Origin: Pseudomonas sp. MIACH
Lineage (GTDB): Bacteria; Pseudomonadota; Gammaproteobacteria; Pseudomonadales; Pseudomonadaceae
Assembly (NCBI RefSeq): GCF_001269925.1
Contig: NZ_LHVO01000052.1
Span: 1 to 64,000 of the forward strand
Reading direction: 5' to 3'
DNA: 64,000 bases
The notes below the pieces were generated by a model, which saw nothing but the letters and a program-made list of their open reading frames with translations, ran no database searches and was not told the origin of the DNA. Within the stretch, counting starts at the first letter, position 1, and every line of letters begins with the position of its first letter. Below are positions 19,543 to 27,579 of this stretch, piece after piece. The translations under genes and the position numbers were made by a program.

Positions 19543-20622
19543 TTATCGCCCCATACGGATGGTGTTCCACACCCGCGTACGAATCCGGTCGATATTCAGT
19601 GGCATCGCCTCCAGTGCGAACAACTTGCCCATCATTTCATCGCTTGGGTAGATCTTGGTGTCGGCCTTGATCTCAGGGTCTACCAGGCTATCCGCCGCAC
19701 TGTTGCCGTTGGCGTAGTGCACGGCGTTGGTGATGTCTGCCATCACCTGGGGCTCCAGCAGGTAGTTCATGAACGCGTAGCCGGCCTTTTCATCGGGCGC
19801 ATCGGCGGGCATGGCCACCATGTCGAACCAGATGGCGGCGCCTTCCTTGGGAATCCGATAGCCGATCTTCACGCCATTCTTGGCTTCCTTGGCGCGGCTT
19901 TCGGCTTGCAGTACGTCGCCGGAGAAGCCGACCGCCACGCAAATATCGCCATTGGCCAGGTCGCCGGTGTATTTCGAGGAGTGGAAGTACGCTACGTACG
20001 GCCGCACTTTCATCAGCAGCGCCTCGGCTTTCTTGTAGTCCTCGGGGTTTTTACTGTGGGGTGGCAACCCGAGGTAATTGAGGGCGATAGGCAGCAATTC
20101 CGGGCCATTGTCGAGGATCGCTACCCCGCACTTACTGAGTTTTTCCATGTACTCGGGCTTGAAGATCAGGTCCCAGGAATCCACCGGTGCGTTATCACCC
20201 AGTACCGCCTTGACCTTGTCGATGTTGTAGCCGATGCCGGTACTGCCCCATAGGTACGGGAAGCCGTGGGCATTACCCGGATCATTGTTTTCCAGGGCCT
20301 TGAGCAGCACGGGGTTGAGGTTTTTCCAGTTGGGCAACTGGCTTTTGTCGAGCTTCTTCAAGGCGCCGCCCTGGATCTGCCGCGCCATGAAGTGGTTGGA
20401 CGGGAACACCACGTCGTATCCGGAGTTGCCGGTCATCAGCTTGCCGTCGAGGGTTTCGTTGCTGTCATACACGTCGTAGCTGAAACCGATGCCGGTCTGC
20501 TTCTGGAAGTTCTTCGTGGTGTCCGGCGCGATGTAACTGGACCAGTTGTAGATCTTCACCGTTTCGGCGGCCTGGCTGATGGACGCGACCACTATCAAGG
20601 GCAACAGGGCAATGGCTTTCAT
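19543..20622 (-). CDS. Polyamine ABC transporter periplasmic binding protein (PotF/SpuD-like)
   Basis: A 359-aa secreted solute-binding protein with a signal peptide (MKAIALLPLIVVASISQAAE) and the spermidine/putrescine-binding signature near the mature N-terminus (VKIYNWSSYIAPDT). Later conserved elements are YDVVFPSNHFMARQ, YLWGSTGIGYN, and AFMNYLLEP. It binds putrescine or spermidine in the periplasm for a PotFGHI-type transporter; the ATPase and permease genes are not in this window, so it is an orphan component. It is the last of four same-strand genes (AraC, oxidase, cupin, binding protein) that together look like polyamine uptake and oxidation. Confidence 0.92.
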   Translation of the reverse strand: MKAIALLPLIVVASISQAAETVKIYNWSSYIAPDTTKNFQKQTGIGFSYDVYDSNETLDGKLMTGNSGYDVVFPSNHFMARQIQGGALKKLDKSQLPNWKNLNPVLLKALENNDPGNAHGFPYLWGSTGIGYNIDKVKAVLGDNAPVDSWDLIFKPEYMEKLSKCGVAILDNGPELLPIALNYLGLPPHSKNPEDYKKAEALLMKVRPYVAYFHSSKYTGDLANGDICVAVGFSGDVLQAESRAKEAKNGVKIGYRIPKEGAAIWFDMVAMPADAPDEKAGYAFMNYLLEPQVMADITNAVHYANGNSAADSLVDPEIKADTKIYPSDEMMGKLFALEAMPLNIDRIRTRVWNTIRMGR

Positions 20623-20682
20623 GGTTCGATTTCCTGGCGGTTTTAGGGCTGTTTTTATGGCAGGCGATCAAGGATCAAAGCG

Positions 20683-21024
20683 TTACAAAATCAATACGTA
20701 GGTCTTGCGCACGGTTTCCTGGATATCCCAGATGCCGGTGCTGTTGGCCGGCAACATCAGTGCGTCGCCGGCTTGTATGTGAACGATTTCGCCGTTGTCA
20801 GGGGTGAACGTGCAGCGGCCCTGGATAAAGTGGCAAAACTCCTGGGCTTTGATCTGCCGCCGCCAGCGACCTGGGGTGCAGGCCCATATACCGGTTTCGA
20901 CGCCGTCGCTGCGTTCAACGCTCAAGGTCGAGGCCACCGCGATCGGCTCGCCCAGGGGCACGGCCACCGGCGATGAGTCTGGTAGGTGGGCATTCAGCGT
21001 GTCTTTGAATTGAGTGATGCTCAT
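20683..21024 (-). CDS. Small cupin protein (DUF861/Cupin_3 type)
   Basis: A 113-aa single-domain cupin. The beta-barrel motifs appear as QIKAQEFCHFIQGRCTFTPDNG and DALMLPANSTGIW (conserved IQG, GD and LP positions). Only one histidine (in EFCHFIQG) sits in motif 1, so metal binding is uncertain. Proteins of this type (EutQ-like) often sit beside polyamine or amino-acid oxidase genes, as here: it lies 27 bp after the oxidase and 60 bp before the polyamine-binding protein. A sensing or small-molecule isomerase role is possible; not known. Confidence 0.82.
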   Translation of the reverse strand: MSITQFKDTLNAHLPDSSPVAVPLGEPIAVASTLSVERSDGVETGIWACTPGRWRRQIKAQEFCHFIQGRCTFTPDNGEIVHIQAGDALMLPANSTGIWDIQETVRKTYVLIL

Positions 21025-21051
21025 GGGATTTTCCCGTGTGAATGAAACGAC

Positions 21052-22458
21052 TTAGTGCATGAAACCTTCCATAAACCCGGCCACGCCGGTCGCCAGCTTG
21101 CGGCGCCAGGGCGCACTGTTGGGGTTGGCCAGTACCTGGTCTTCATGGACAAAGCTGCGAATGATCGCGTTGTAGCCGAGCCAGCGGCACGGCTCCGGCT
21201 CCCAAGCCTTGAGCGCATCCAGGCCACGTTCGCGCAGCACCCAGGGTTGGTGAATCAGCGGCGTGTCGCGCCCAAGGATCAGGTCAGCCAGGGTGCGGCC
21301 GCCCAGGTTGGTGGCACCGACGCCCTCCCCGCCGTAACCGCCAGAGAGGGCAATGCCGGTCTTGTGGTCACAGAGCATGTGCGGGCGAAAATTGCGCGAC
21401 ATGCCGAGGTTGCCGCCCCAGGAATGGCTGATCCGCACCTTTTTCAGCTGTGGGAAGAGTTCGCCGAACAGGTAGCGACGCAGGTCCACTTCGCTGTCGG
21501 TCAAATCAAAGTTGTGCCGCAATTTGCCGGCGAACTGGTAACCGCCACGGGCGCCGAACACCAGTCGGTTATCCGCCGAACGTTGGCCGTAGGTGACTTG
21601 TCGGCTGCTTTCGCCAAACGCCTGGCCCTGGCTGAGGCCGATTTCGTCCCACATGCTGGCGGGCAGTGGTTCGGTGGCGACAATCAGACTTTGCACGGGT
21701 AACTGGTAACGACCGAGGGGCGGCAAGGTGTTGGCGTACCCTTCCACAGCCGGCACCACCCAGGTGGCGCGTACCCCGGCCCTGGCCGTGCGCACGGTAC
21801 CGGACTGCCAGTGGGTGACCGGACTGTTTTCATAAATCGTCACGCCCATGCTCTCCACCACCCGCGCAAGGCCGCGCACCAGTTTGGCCGGGTTGATCGT
21901 CGCGACATGGGGGGCATAGATGCCGCCATAGGGCTTGGCGATGCGGATCTGTTCAGCCAACTGTTGCGGGCTCAGCCAGCGATAGTCGGCTTCGGTCAGG
22001 CCTTGGGCGTAGAGTTTGTCCAGGTAAGTGCGCAGGCTACCTTCCTGCTCGGGGTAGCGTGCGGCGCAATACAGCGCGCCGCCCTTGCGGTAGTCGCAGT
22101 CGATGCCTTCACGGGCCAGGACTTGGCCCACTTCGTCTGGAATGCCATGCAAAAGGTCGAATGAGGCACGACGCTGTTCAGGTGCAAGGCCGGCCAGCAG
22201 GCGGTCTTCGCCCAGCAGATTGCCCATCAGCCAGCCGCCGTTACGGCCCGATGCGCCGAAGCCAGCGGTTTGCGCCTCGATAATCGCGATCTTCAGCTCA
22301 GGCGCCTGGCGTTTGAGGTAGTAGGCCGTCCACAGGCCGGTGTAGCCGGCGCCGATAATGGCGACATTGACGTCCAGGTCATGCTCAAGGGACGGCCGCG
22401 CTATCAGCGGGTCATCCAACTGGTCCATCCATAAACTGATGTTGCGCCATGCCGGCAT
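21052..22458 (-). CDS. FAD-dependent amine oxidase (PuuB-like, DAO family)
   Basis: A 468-aa flavoprotein oxidoreductase. The FAD dinucleotide-binding motif is VAIIGAGYTGLWTAYYL near the N-terminus, followed by the DAO family signature FGASGRNGGWL. SGGYGGEGVGATNLGGRTLADLI near the C-terminus (cited in parts: GGYGGEGVG) is the second FAD contact. It is closest in appearance to gamma-glutamylputrescine oxidase (PuuB) and related polyamine-pathway oxidases. ATG 22458 follows GGGGAG; a GTG at 22476 has no site. It belongs to the minus-strand polyamine cluster with a cupin and a PotF-like binding protein. Confidence 0.9.
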   Translation of the reverse strand: MPAWRNISLWMDQLDDPLIARPSLEHDLDVNVAIIGAGYTGLWTAYYLKRQAPELKIAIIEAQTAGFGASGRNGGWLMGNLLGEDRLLAGLAPEQRRASFDLLHGIPDEVGQVLAREGIDCDYRKGGALYCAARYPEQEGSLRTYLDKLYAQGLTEADYRWLSPQQLAEQIRIAKPYGGIYAPHVATINPAKLVRGLARVVESMGVTIYENSPVTHWQSGTVRTARAGVRATWVVPAVEGYANTLPPLGRYQLPVQSLIVATEPLPASMWDEIGLSQGQAFGESSRQVTYGQRSADNRLVFGARGGYQFAGKLRHNFDLTDSEVDLRRYLFGELFPQLKKVRISHSWGGNLGMSRNFRPHMLCDHKTGIALSGGYGGEGVGATNLGGRTLADLILGRDTPLIHQPWVLRERGLDALKAWEPEPCRWLGYNAIIRSFVHEDQVLANPNSAPWRRKLATGVAGFMEGFMH

Positions 22459-22506
22459 GCCAAGCTCCCCAACCACGTTTCGATGGGGGGATCCTAGAAC
22501 TGCGGG

Positions 22507-23316
22507 TTATTCGCTGTCTTGCGCGCGTGCACGCAGGGAAATTTGTTTGACGTAGGCCTTGGGTGATTGGCCTGTGTGCTGGCGGAAGGCGCTGTAGAAC
22601 GCCGACAACGAATTGAAGCCGGCGGCGAAAGCCAGATCGTCGACCTTGATCGGCGGCTTCGCTTTGTCCAACGCGGCCAGCAGATGCTGGAGCCGGGCCT
22701 GGTTGACGTAGCGATAGAAGCTTTGCCCCAGCACCTGGTTGAGCAGGTAGGAAATCTGATTGCGGCTGTAGCCACATTCCTTGGCGACGCGCTGCAGGTC
22801 CAGTTCCGGGTCCAGATAAGGCTGCTTGCGCTCGAAGTACTGTTGCAAGTCATTGGCCATATGCCCCAATTGCTGGGGCGACAGGCCCAGGCGGCTGACG
22901 CTGGGGCGCTGGGCCTGGGAGGGCTGTTCATGCACCAATGACGCGTACTCATTGACGCGCCAGATCAACCCATCGCGCACGGTGATGGCCTCGCTGGTAC
23001 GGAATGACACCAGGCCCTGTCCGCCGCGCAAGGTGATGCGGTATTGGATAAAGGCCGTATCGCCGTCGGCGCGGATGCGGTCGGTGTGCTCAATGGCTTC
23101 ATCGGCTTCGCGGGGCATGCTGGCTTGCAGGTAATCACGCAACTCGGGGTAACCAACCACACGGTTCTGGAAAAAATCGTGGTACTGGATATCCGGGTGG
23201 TAGTAGGACATCACCCCATCCAGGTCGCGATGGCGCCAACACAGGTGGTGGCGCAGCACCAGGTCCCGGGTGGCATGAGTGTGATGGCAATCATCGTCTG
23301 GGGCGATGTCGGGCAT
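22507..23316 (-). CDS. AraC family regulator with N-terminal NTF2/SnoaL-like domain
   Basis: About 269 aa. The first 120 residues form an NTF2/SnoaL-like fold (LCWRHRDLDGVMSYYHPDIQYHDFF, cited in part: DLDGVMSYYHPDIQYHD), a ligand-binding or enzyme-type domain unusual in front of an AraC domain. The C-terminal 100 residues are a typical AraC/XylS double helix-turn-helix (CGYSRNQISYLLNQVLGQSF; AAGFNSLSAFYSAFRQHTG). It starts the minus-strand polyamine cluster (48 bp before the oxidase) and probably regulates it in response to a polyamine-derived ligand. The start is uncertain: ATG 23316 precedes the NTF2 domain directly; upstream ATGs at 23403 and 23433 are in frame, none with a strong ribosome site. 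Confidence 0.85.
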   Translation of the reverse strand: MPDIAPDDDCHHTHATRDLVLRHHLCWRHRDLDGVMSYYHPDIQYHDFFQNRVVGYPELRDYLQASMPREADEAIEHTDRIRADGDTAFIQYRITLRGGQGLVSFRTSEAITVRDGLIWRVNEYASLVHEQPSQAQRPSVSRLGLSPQQLGHMANDLQQYFERKQPYLDPELDLQRVAKECGYSRNQISYLLNQVLGQSFYRYVNQARLQHLLAALDKAKPPIKVDDLAFAAGFNSLSAFYSAFRQHTGQSPKAYVKQISLRARAQDSE

Positions 23317-23572
23317 GGGGGGCTCGGAAGCGGGTAAACCTTGGAGATTGCCGAATTTTGCCAGGGCCTTCAATGGCCAATTGGAACTTCTGACTAGTGG
23401 CATTTCGCCCATCATCAGCAGGAGATGACCCACGTCAAGTGAATGGATAACAACCGCCGAACGGGGCAGAAAAAATCACATTGCGCGTACGAACGAATGC
23501 TATTTTTAAGCTCTTCAACGCCGCGACCAGTGAAGGTCATGGCGCCCTGCCGCGAGCTAAAGGAAGCGCTCA

Positions 23573-23845
23573 ATGAACAAGGTGGGCAACATGAACAAAG
23601 TGACGTTCCCCAACGCCTGCCAGCTGATGCGCTGGCATTTCCATCCAATGGGCTTCGAGGGCAGCATGGACGCGCCCGGCAGTATGATCGCCCGCCTGTT
23701 CGACCGCGCCAGCGGCGAGACGCTGATTGCCATCGCCGGCATCCCCTGCGCGACCGTGATGAATGCCGCCGATGTGGAGCGGATTATCGAGGCGGTGGAA
23801 GATGAATTGGAGTCGTTTGTGCCGCCGTTGTCGCTGAGGGCCTGA
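23573..23845 (+). CDS. DUF1652 domain protein
   Basis: A 90-aa protein matching DUF1652, a short family almost restricted to Pseudomonas (FPNACQLMRWHFHPMGFEG; IAGIPCATVMNAADVERIIE). ATG 23573 follows AAGGAAG; a second ATG at 23591 is possible. It is a single gene between the divergent AraC regulator and a REPIN. No function is known for the family. Confidence 0.85.
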   Translation: MNKVGNMNKVTFPNACQLMRWHFHPMGFEGSMDAPGSMIARLFDRASGETLIAIAGIPCATVMNAADVERIIEAVEDELESFVPPLSLRA

Positions 23846-23872
23846 TCCCGGCCCAGCCAACAGAAAGAAGCT

Positions 23873-23970
23873 CAACGGTGGGAGGGGGCTTGCTCCCGAT
23901 CGCGGTGGTTCAGTCACTGTCGGTGGTGGCTGACACTCTGCTATCGGGAGCAAGCCCCCTCCCACCGTTG
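23873..23970. repeat. REPIN (two inverted GTGGGAGGGGGC repeats)
   Basis: CAACGGTGGGAGGGGGCTTG begins a 28-bp arm at 23873 whose reverse complement ends at 23970, 42 bp apart. It is a REPIN of a different REP class from the one at 10.6 kb. It lies between the convergent DUF1652 and UvrD-like helicase genes, where it can act as a bidirectional terminator. Confidence 0.9.
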
Positions 23971-23985
23971 GATTGCGTTCATTCT

Positions 23986-26433
23986 CTAGTGGCGCTGATC
24001 GTCGAAAAACGCTTTCTTGCCATCAACCCGCTCCGAGGCCTTCGGCACATTCACCGCCTGGCCTTCAGGTTTTTCCACATACCAGTAGCAATGGTTCACG
24101 GCGCGGGTAATCCCGACGTAGGCCAGGCGCAGCACCTCGTCTTTTTGCGCCGTGTCATAAGGTTCGCTATCGCCGTCCTTGCCCAAACCGGCCATGCGAT
24201 ACACCTGGTTCTTGTACGGCGAACTGGTCAGGTGCTGGCAATCGCCAAGCAGGAAGACGGCGTCTGCCTGCAGGCCCTTGGCGCTGTGATACGTCAGCTG
24301 TTTCAATCTGCGCGCCGCTGGAGCCAAGCTAGAATCAACATTAACTACCGAATGAATATGCTCTTGAATCAATAACTTATCGCTACTTTTTCGATAAAGC
24401 ATTAACACCGAATCGCCCTTTTGATAGTGTTCCAGCAGTTGCCGGCCCAGGGCAGCATCGTCCCGCTCCAGTACTGTGACCGGCCTCAACGCCTTGGCTG
24501 TGCCACTGGCCTTGGCTTTCTTTCCGGGGATCGACGGCGCCGCGCGCACGATATGTTCGGCGGCATCAATGATGTGCTGATGACTACGGTAGTTCTCGCT
24601 GAGCATCACTCGGGTAGTGCTCGGCGATGGGAATTCGTTGTTGAACTCCATGAAGTACTTGGGCGAACTGCCGCGCCAACCGTAGATCGACTGCCAGTCA
24701 TCACCCACGCACAGCAAGGACGATCGTTGCGCGCCACGGCCCACATGCATCGCCGGCCCACGGCTGCGGATTTCCCGCAGGCTGGCGCGTATCCACGAGA
24801 CGATCTGGGGCGATACGTCCTGGAATTCGTCGATCATCAGGTGCGACATCGGCCGCAGCAGTGGATCGCTGAGCAGCTTGAGGTTTTCCGGGGTGTTTTC
24901 GCCGAACAGCGAGAACATGCGGTTATAGGTCATGATCGGCGGCGACTGATCAAGCAGGTGGTCTTCCAGGGCCTTCCAGAAAATGCTCAGGGCTTCAAAG
25001 AAGAACCGGTCCGGGTCGTCCTTGGCGAAGCTCATCTGGCCGACGGCGGTCGGCACGTCCAGCCCCAGGTTCTCGATAAAGCCGGCTGCCATCACGAAAC
25101 TGTCCAGCAGCGGCGCCGACGCCAGCTCTCCCTTGACCTTGTAATCAAAGCCGGGACCGGCGCTGGCATCACTGGCGAGGCTGCTTAGAAGACGCCTTGA
25201 CGAATCATAACTATCCAACCATATCAAAGGCTTACGATAGAAAGCTTGAAACAGGGTGCGCTTTACCGCCCACTCCGCACGCACCGACAGCTTCGAATTC
25301 GGCCGGCTGATCTGGGCGTTTTCCCTGGGATCAAAGCCCAGCACTACCCACGCATCCAGTTCGGGGATATAGCCGTGACAGTGAAACTGCGCGCCGTTGA
25401 TTTCGACGCGCTGCCGACTCGGCTCAATACCCTGGATCGGCCAGGCGCCGGCGCGAAACCACAAGTCTTCGATCACATCACAGAGCTCTTCATCGCGCTT
25501 GGCCGCCAGTTCGGTCACCGCCACGCGCTTCTGTACATCCGGATGATCGCGCTCCAGCTCCCTGAGTTGCAGCCCATGGCGCGCAAGCGGTGCTATCAGC
25601 TCACGAAAGCGTGGGTGCTGGCCATGCAATCGGTGATAGCAGGCATTCATTTGCTGGCGCTGGGCGTCGTTGATGCGCAGGTCGAACGGGTTGCTGTCGG
25701 CCTCTTCGAAACCGGCGCTGAGGTTCTCGAACGCTTGCAGGCGTTCAAAACCCGGCAGGCTGCGGACCATCGGCAGGATGCGCGAGTGAAAGGTGCGCAC
25801 CACCGCCTGGGCTTCTTTCATTTCAAGGGGTTGGCCCCACAGGTTGAGAATTTCCATGAGCTTGTTGATGAAGTCTTTGCGCGACTCGCGGGTGAAGGTC
25901 ACTACGGTCATCGAGCTCAATTCGAAGCCCAGGTAATGGGTGAGCAGCAAAATACGCAACACCAGCGAGGTGGATTTACCCGCGCCGGCACCGGCGATCA
26001 CCGAGGTTGACGGCGTGTCGCTGAAGATCATCTTCCATTGTGCCGCACTCGGCTGGGCATGGGCCGGCAGCAAGCGGGCCACGTCGGCCTTGATGCGCTT
26101 TTTGATATCGGCCGTCAGGGGCAGGCGCCAATCATCGAACAGGCTGTCGTCCACACCAGGCGCGCGGTGCTCATCGGGACGGAAGTCGCGGATCAACAGG
26201 ACTTGTCGGCCTTCCTCAATGCCATCGGCCTTGCCCTCGCGATAGCCGTACTCCACGCCGGCTTCGTGGCCACTGCGAAAACCATCGGCCTGTCCGTGCA
26301 ACCAGGAAAACCGATGCTGCGCGCGCAAGCGCGTCAGGCCATGGCCAAACAAGCGGGCGGCAAGACGTTTGAGCAGCGGCATTTCGGCCAATGGGCGCAG
26401 TTCGGGGGGCAGTTCAGGCTTGTGTTGCAGCAC
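23986..26433 (-). CDS. UvrD/Rep-type superfamily 1 DNA helicase (helicase IV-like)
   Basis: An 815-aa SF1A helicase. Walker A is AGAGAGKST (around residues 147-155), motif Ia follows (VVTFTRESR), motif II is DEFQDVSPQ, motif III CVGDDWQSIYGWRG, and the C-terminal motif VI region includes HSAKGLQADAVFLLGD and LAYVGITRA. The N-terminal 130 residues are charged and glycine-rich. The overall layout resembles helicase IV (HelD) and related UvrD-like proteins that unwind DNA during recombination or repair. The start is a GTG at 26433 with AGGAG upstream. It stands alone between a REPIN and the divergent pirin gene. Confidence 0.9.
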   Translation of the reverse strand: MLQHKPELPPELRPLAEMPLLKRLAARLFGHGLTRLRAQHRFSWLHGQADGFRSGHEAGVEYGYREGKADGIEEGRQVLLIRDFRPDEHRAPGVDDSLFDDWRLPLTADIKKRIKADVARLLPAHAQPSAAQWKMIFSDTPSTSVIAGAGAGKSTSLVLRILLLTHYLGFELSSMTVVTFTRESRKDFINKLMEILNLWGQPLEMKEAQAVVRTFHSRILPMVRSLPGFERLQAFENLSAGFEEADSNPFDLRINDAQRQQMNACYHRLHGQHPRFRELIAPLARHGLQLRELERDHPDVQKRVAVTELAAKRDEELCDVIEDLWFRAGAWPIQGIEPSRQRVEINGAQFHCHGYIPELDAWVVLGFDPRENAQISRPNSKLSVRAEWAVKRTLFQAFYRKPLIWLDSYDSSRRLLSSLASDASAGPGFDYKVKGELASAPLLDSFVMAAGFIENLGLDVPTAVGQMSFAKDDPDRFFFEALSIFWKALEDHLLDQSPPIMTYNRMFSLFGENTPENLKLLSDPLLRPMSHLMIDEFQDVSPQIVSWIRASLREIRSRGPAMHVGRGAQRSSLLCVGDDWQSIYGWRGSSPKYFMEFNNEFPSPSTTRVMLSENYRSHQHIIDAAEHIVRAAPSIPGKKAKASGTAKALRPVTVLERDDAALGRQLLEHYQKGDSVLMLYRKSSDKLLIQEHIHSVVNVDSSLAPAARRLKQLTYHSAKGLQADAVFLLGDCQHLTSSPYKNQVYRMAGLGKDGDSEPYDTAQKDEVLRLAYVGITRAVNHCYWYVEKPEGQAVNVPKASERVDGKKAFFDDQRH

Positions 26434-26652
26434 GCGGACTCCTGCGATGAGCTGGGTTTTGACAAGGGCGTCATGGTCGCCGGAATTGGCCCTCAGTTCC
26501 AGCCAATTGCTTTACGGTCATGCAGTTAGGCGATGAAGTGAACGTTATAACGCTGGAAACCAATCTAATCCTCCGATAGGAATCAGGCATTTTTTACGCT
26601 TTTTATCGATCAAAGGCTATTGGATCATACGCGCCATCAACAGGAGACGATC

Positions 26653-27348
26653 ATGCTTGAACTTCGACCTTTCAACTCCCTGGGCGGCGCTCACCACGGC
26701 TGGCTTGACGCCCATCACCACTTTTCATTTGCCGAATACCACGACCCCAAGCGCATGCACTGGGGCAACCTGCGGGTGTGGAACGACGACATTATCGCCC
26801 CCGGCACCGGCTTCCCGCAGCACCCGCATCGCGACATGGAGATCATTACCTATGTGCGTGAAGGCGCCATCAGTCACGCCGATAACCTGGGCAACAAGGG
26901 CCGCACCGAGGCCGGTGATGTGCAGGTAATGAGCGCGGGCACGGGGATCGCCCACAGCGAGTACAACCTGGAAGCCACGCCGAGCAAGATCTTCCAGATC
27001 TGGATCATCCCGAACGAAGCCGGCCTTCCACCCTCCTGGGGCGCCAAGCCGTTTCCGAAAGGTGATCGCGAAGGGTTTGTGACCCTGGCCAGTGGCAAAG
27101 CCGGTGATAGCGAGAGCTTGCGCATTCGTGCAGATGCTCGCCTGGTAGCGGCAAACCTGAAAGCCGGGGAAAGTGCGGAATACCGCTTGGACAACGGGCG
27201 TCGTGCTTACCTGGTACCGGCTACCGGAGTGATCGAAGTCAATGGCCTGCGTGCACAAGCTCGAGACGGTGTGGCGGTTGAGGATGAGCAGGTGTTGCGG
27301 GTAACGGCGGTTGAAGACAGCGAGATCGTGCTGGTCGATCTGGCCTGA
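26653..27348 (+). CDS. Pirin family protein
   Basis: A 231-aa bicupin. The N-terminal cupin carries the metal-binding set HPHRDMEII (the two His), SHADNLGN and SAGTGIAHSE, typical of pirins such as E. coli YhhW, which has quercetin 2,3-dioxygenase activity. The C-terminal cupin lacks the ligands, as usual. ATG 26653 follows AGGAGACG; an earlier in-frame ATG at 26620 has no site. It is a monocistronic gene that ends before a nested REP repeat. Cytoplasmic; likely redox or electrophile related, not proven. Confidence 0.92.
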   Translation: MLELRPFNSLGGAHHGWLDAHHHFSFAEYHDPKRMHWGNLRVWNDDIIAPGTGFPQHPHRDMEIITYVREGAISHADNLGNKGRTEAGDVQVMSAGTGIAHSEYNLEATPSKIFQIWIIPNEAGLPPSWGAKPFPKGDREGFVTLASGKAGDSESLRIRADARLVAANLKAGESAEYRLDNGRRAYLVPATGVIEVNGLRAQARDGVAVEDEQVLRVTAVEDSEIVLVDLA

Positions 27349-27372
27349 TCCAACGCTTTGGCCCAATAAACT

Positions 27373-27565
27373 ATGGGAGAGGCTTGCCCTAATGCCAGTC
27401 AGTTAAGCGTACATCGCCTCCTGTAGGAGCGAGCTTGCTCGCGAAAAACGTCAACGATAACGCGTGCTTCCTGAATGAACGCGGCGCCTGTGAGTTTTTC
27501 GCGAGCAAGCTCGCTCCTACAAGAAAGCCTTAACTGACTGGCATTAAGGCTTGCCCCCTCCCATA
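27373..27565. repeat. Nested REP structure between pirin and pgm
   Basis: An outer inverted repeat (TAATGCCAGTCAGTTAAG at 27390-27407 and its exact reverse complement at 27529-27546, each next to a GTGGGAGGGGGC-like remnant) encloses the GTAGGAGCGAGC REPIN at 27422-27521. It separates two convergent genes and can end transcription from both sides. Confidence 0.82.
27422..27521. repeat. REPIN (two inverted GTAGGAGCGAGC repeats)
   Basis: TGTAGGAGCGAGCTTGCTCG at 27422 pairs with its reverse complement ending at 27521. Same class and same length (about 98-100 bp) as the REPIN inside the apr operon. Confidence 0.92.
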
Positions 27566-27579
27566 TTGGTTTTGCGGTG

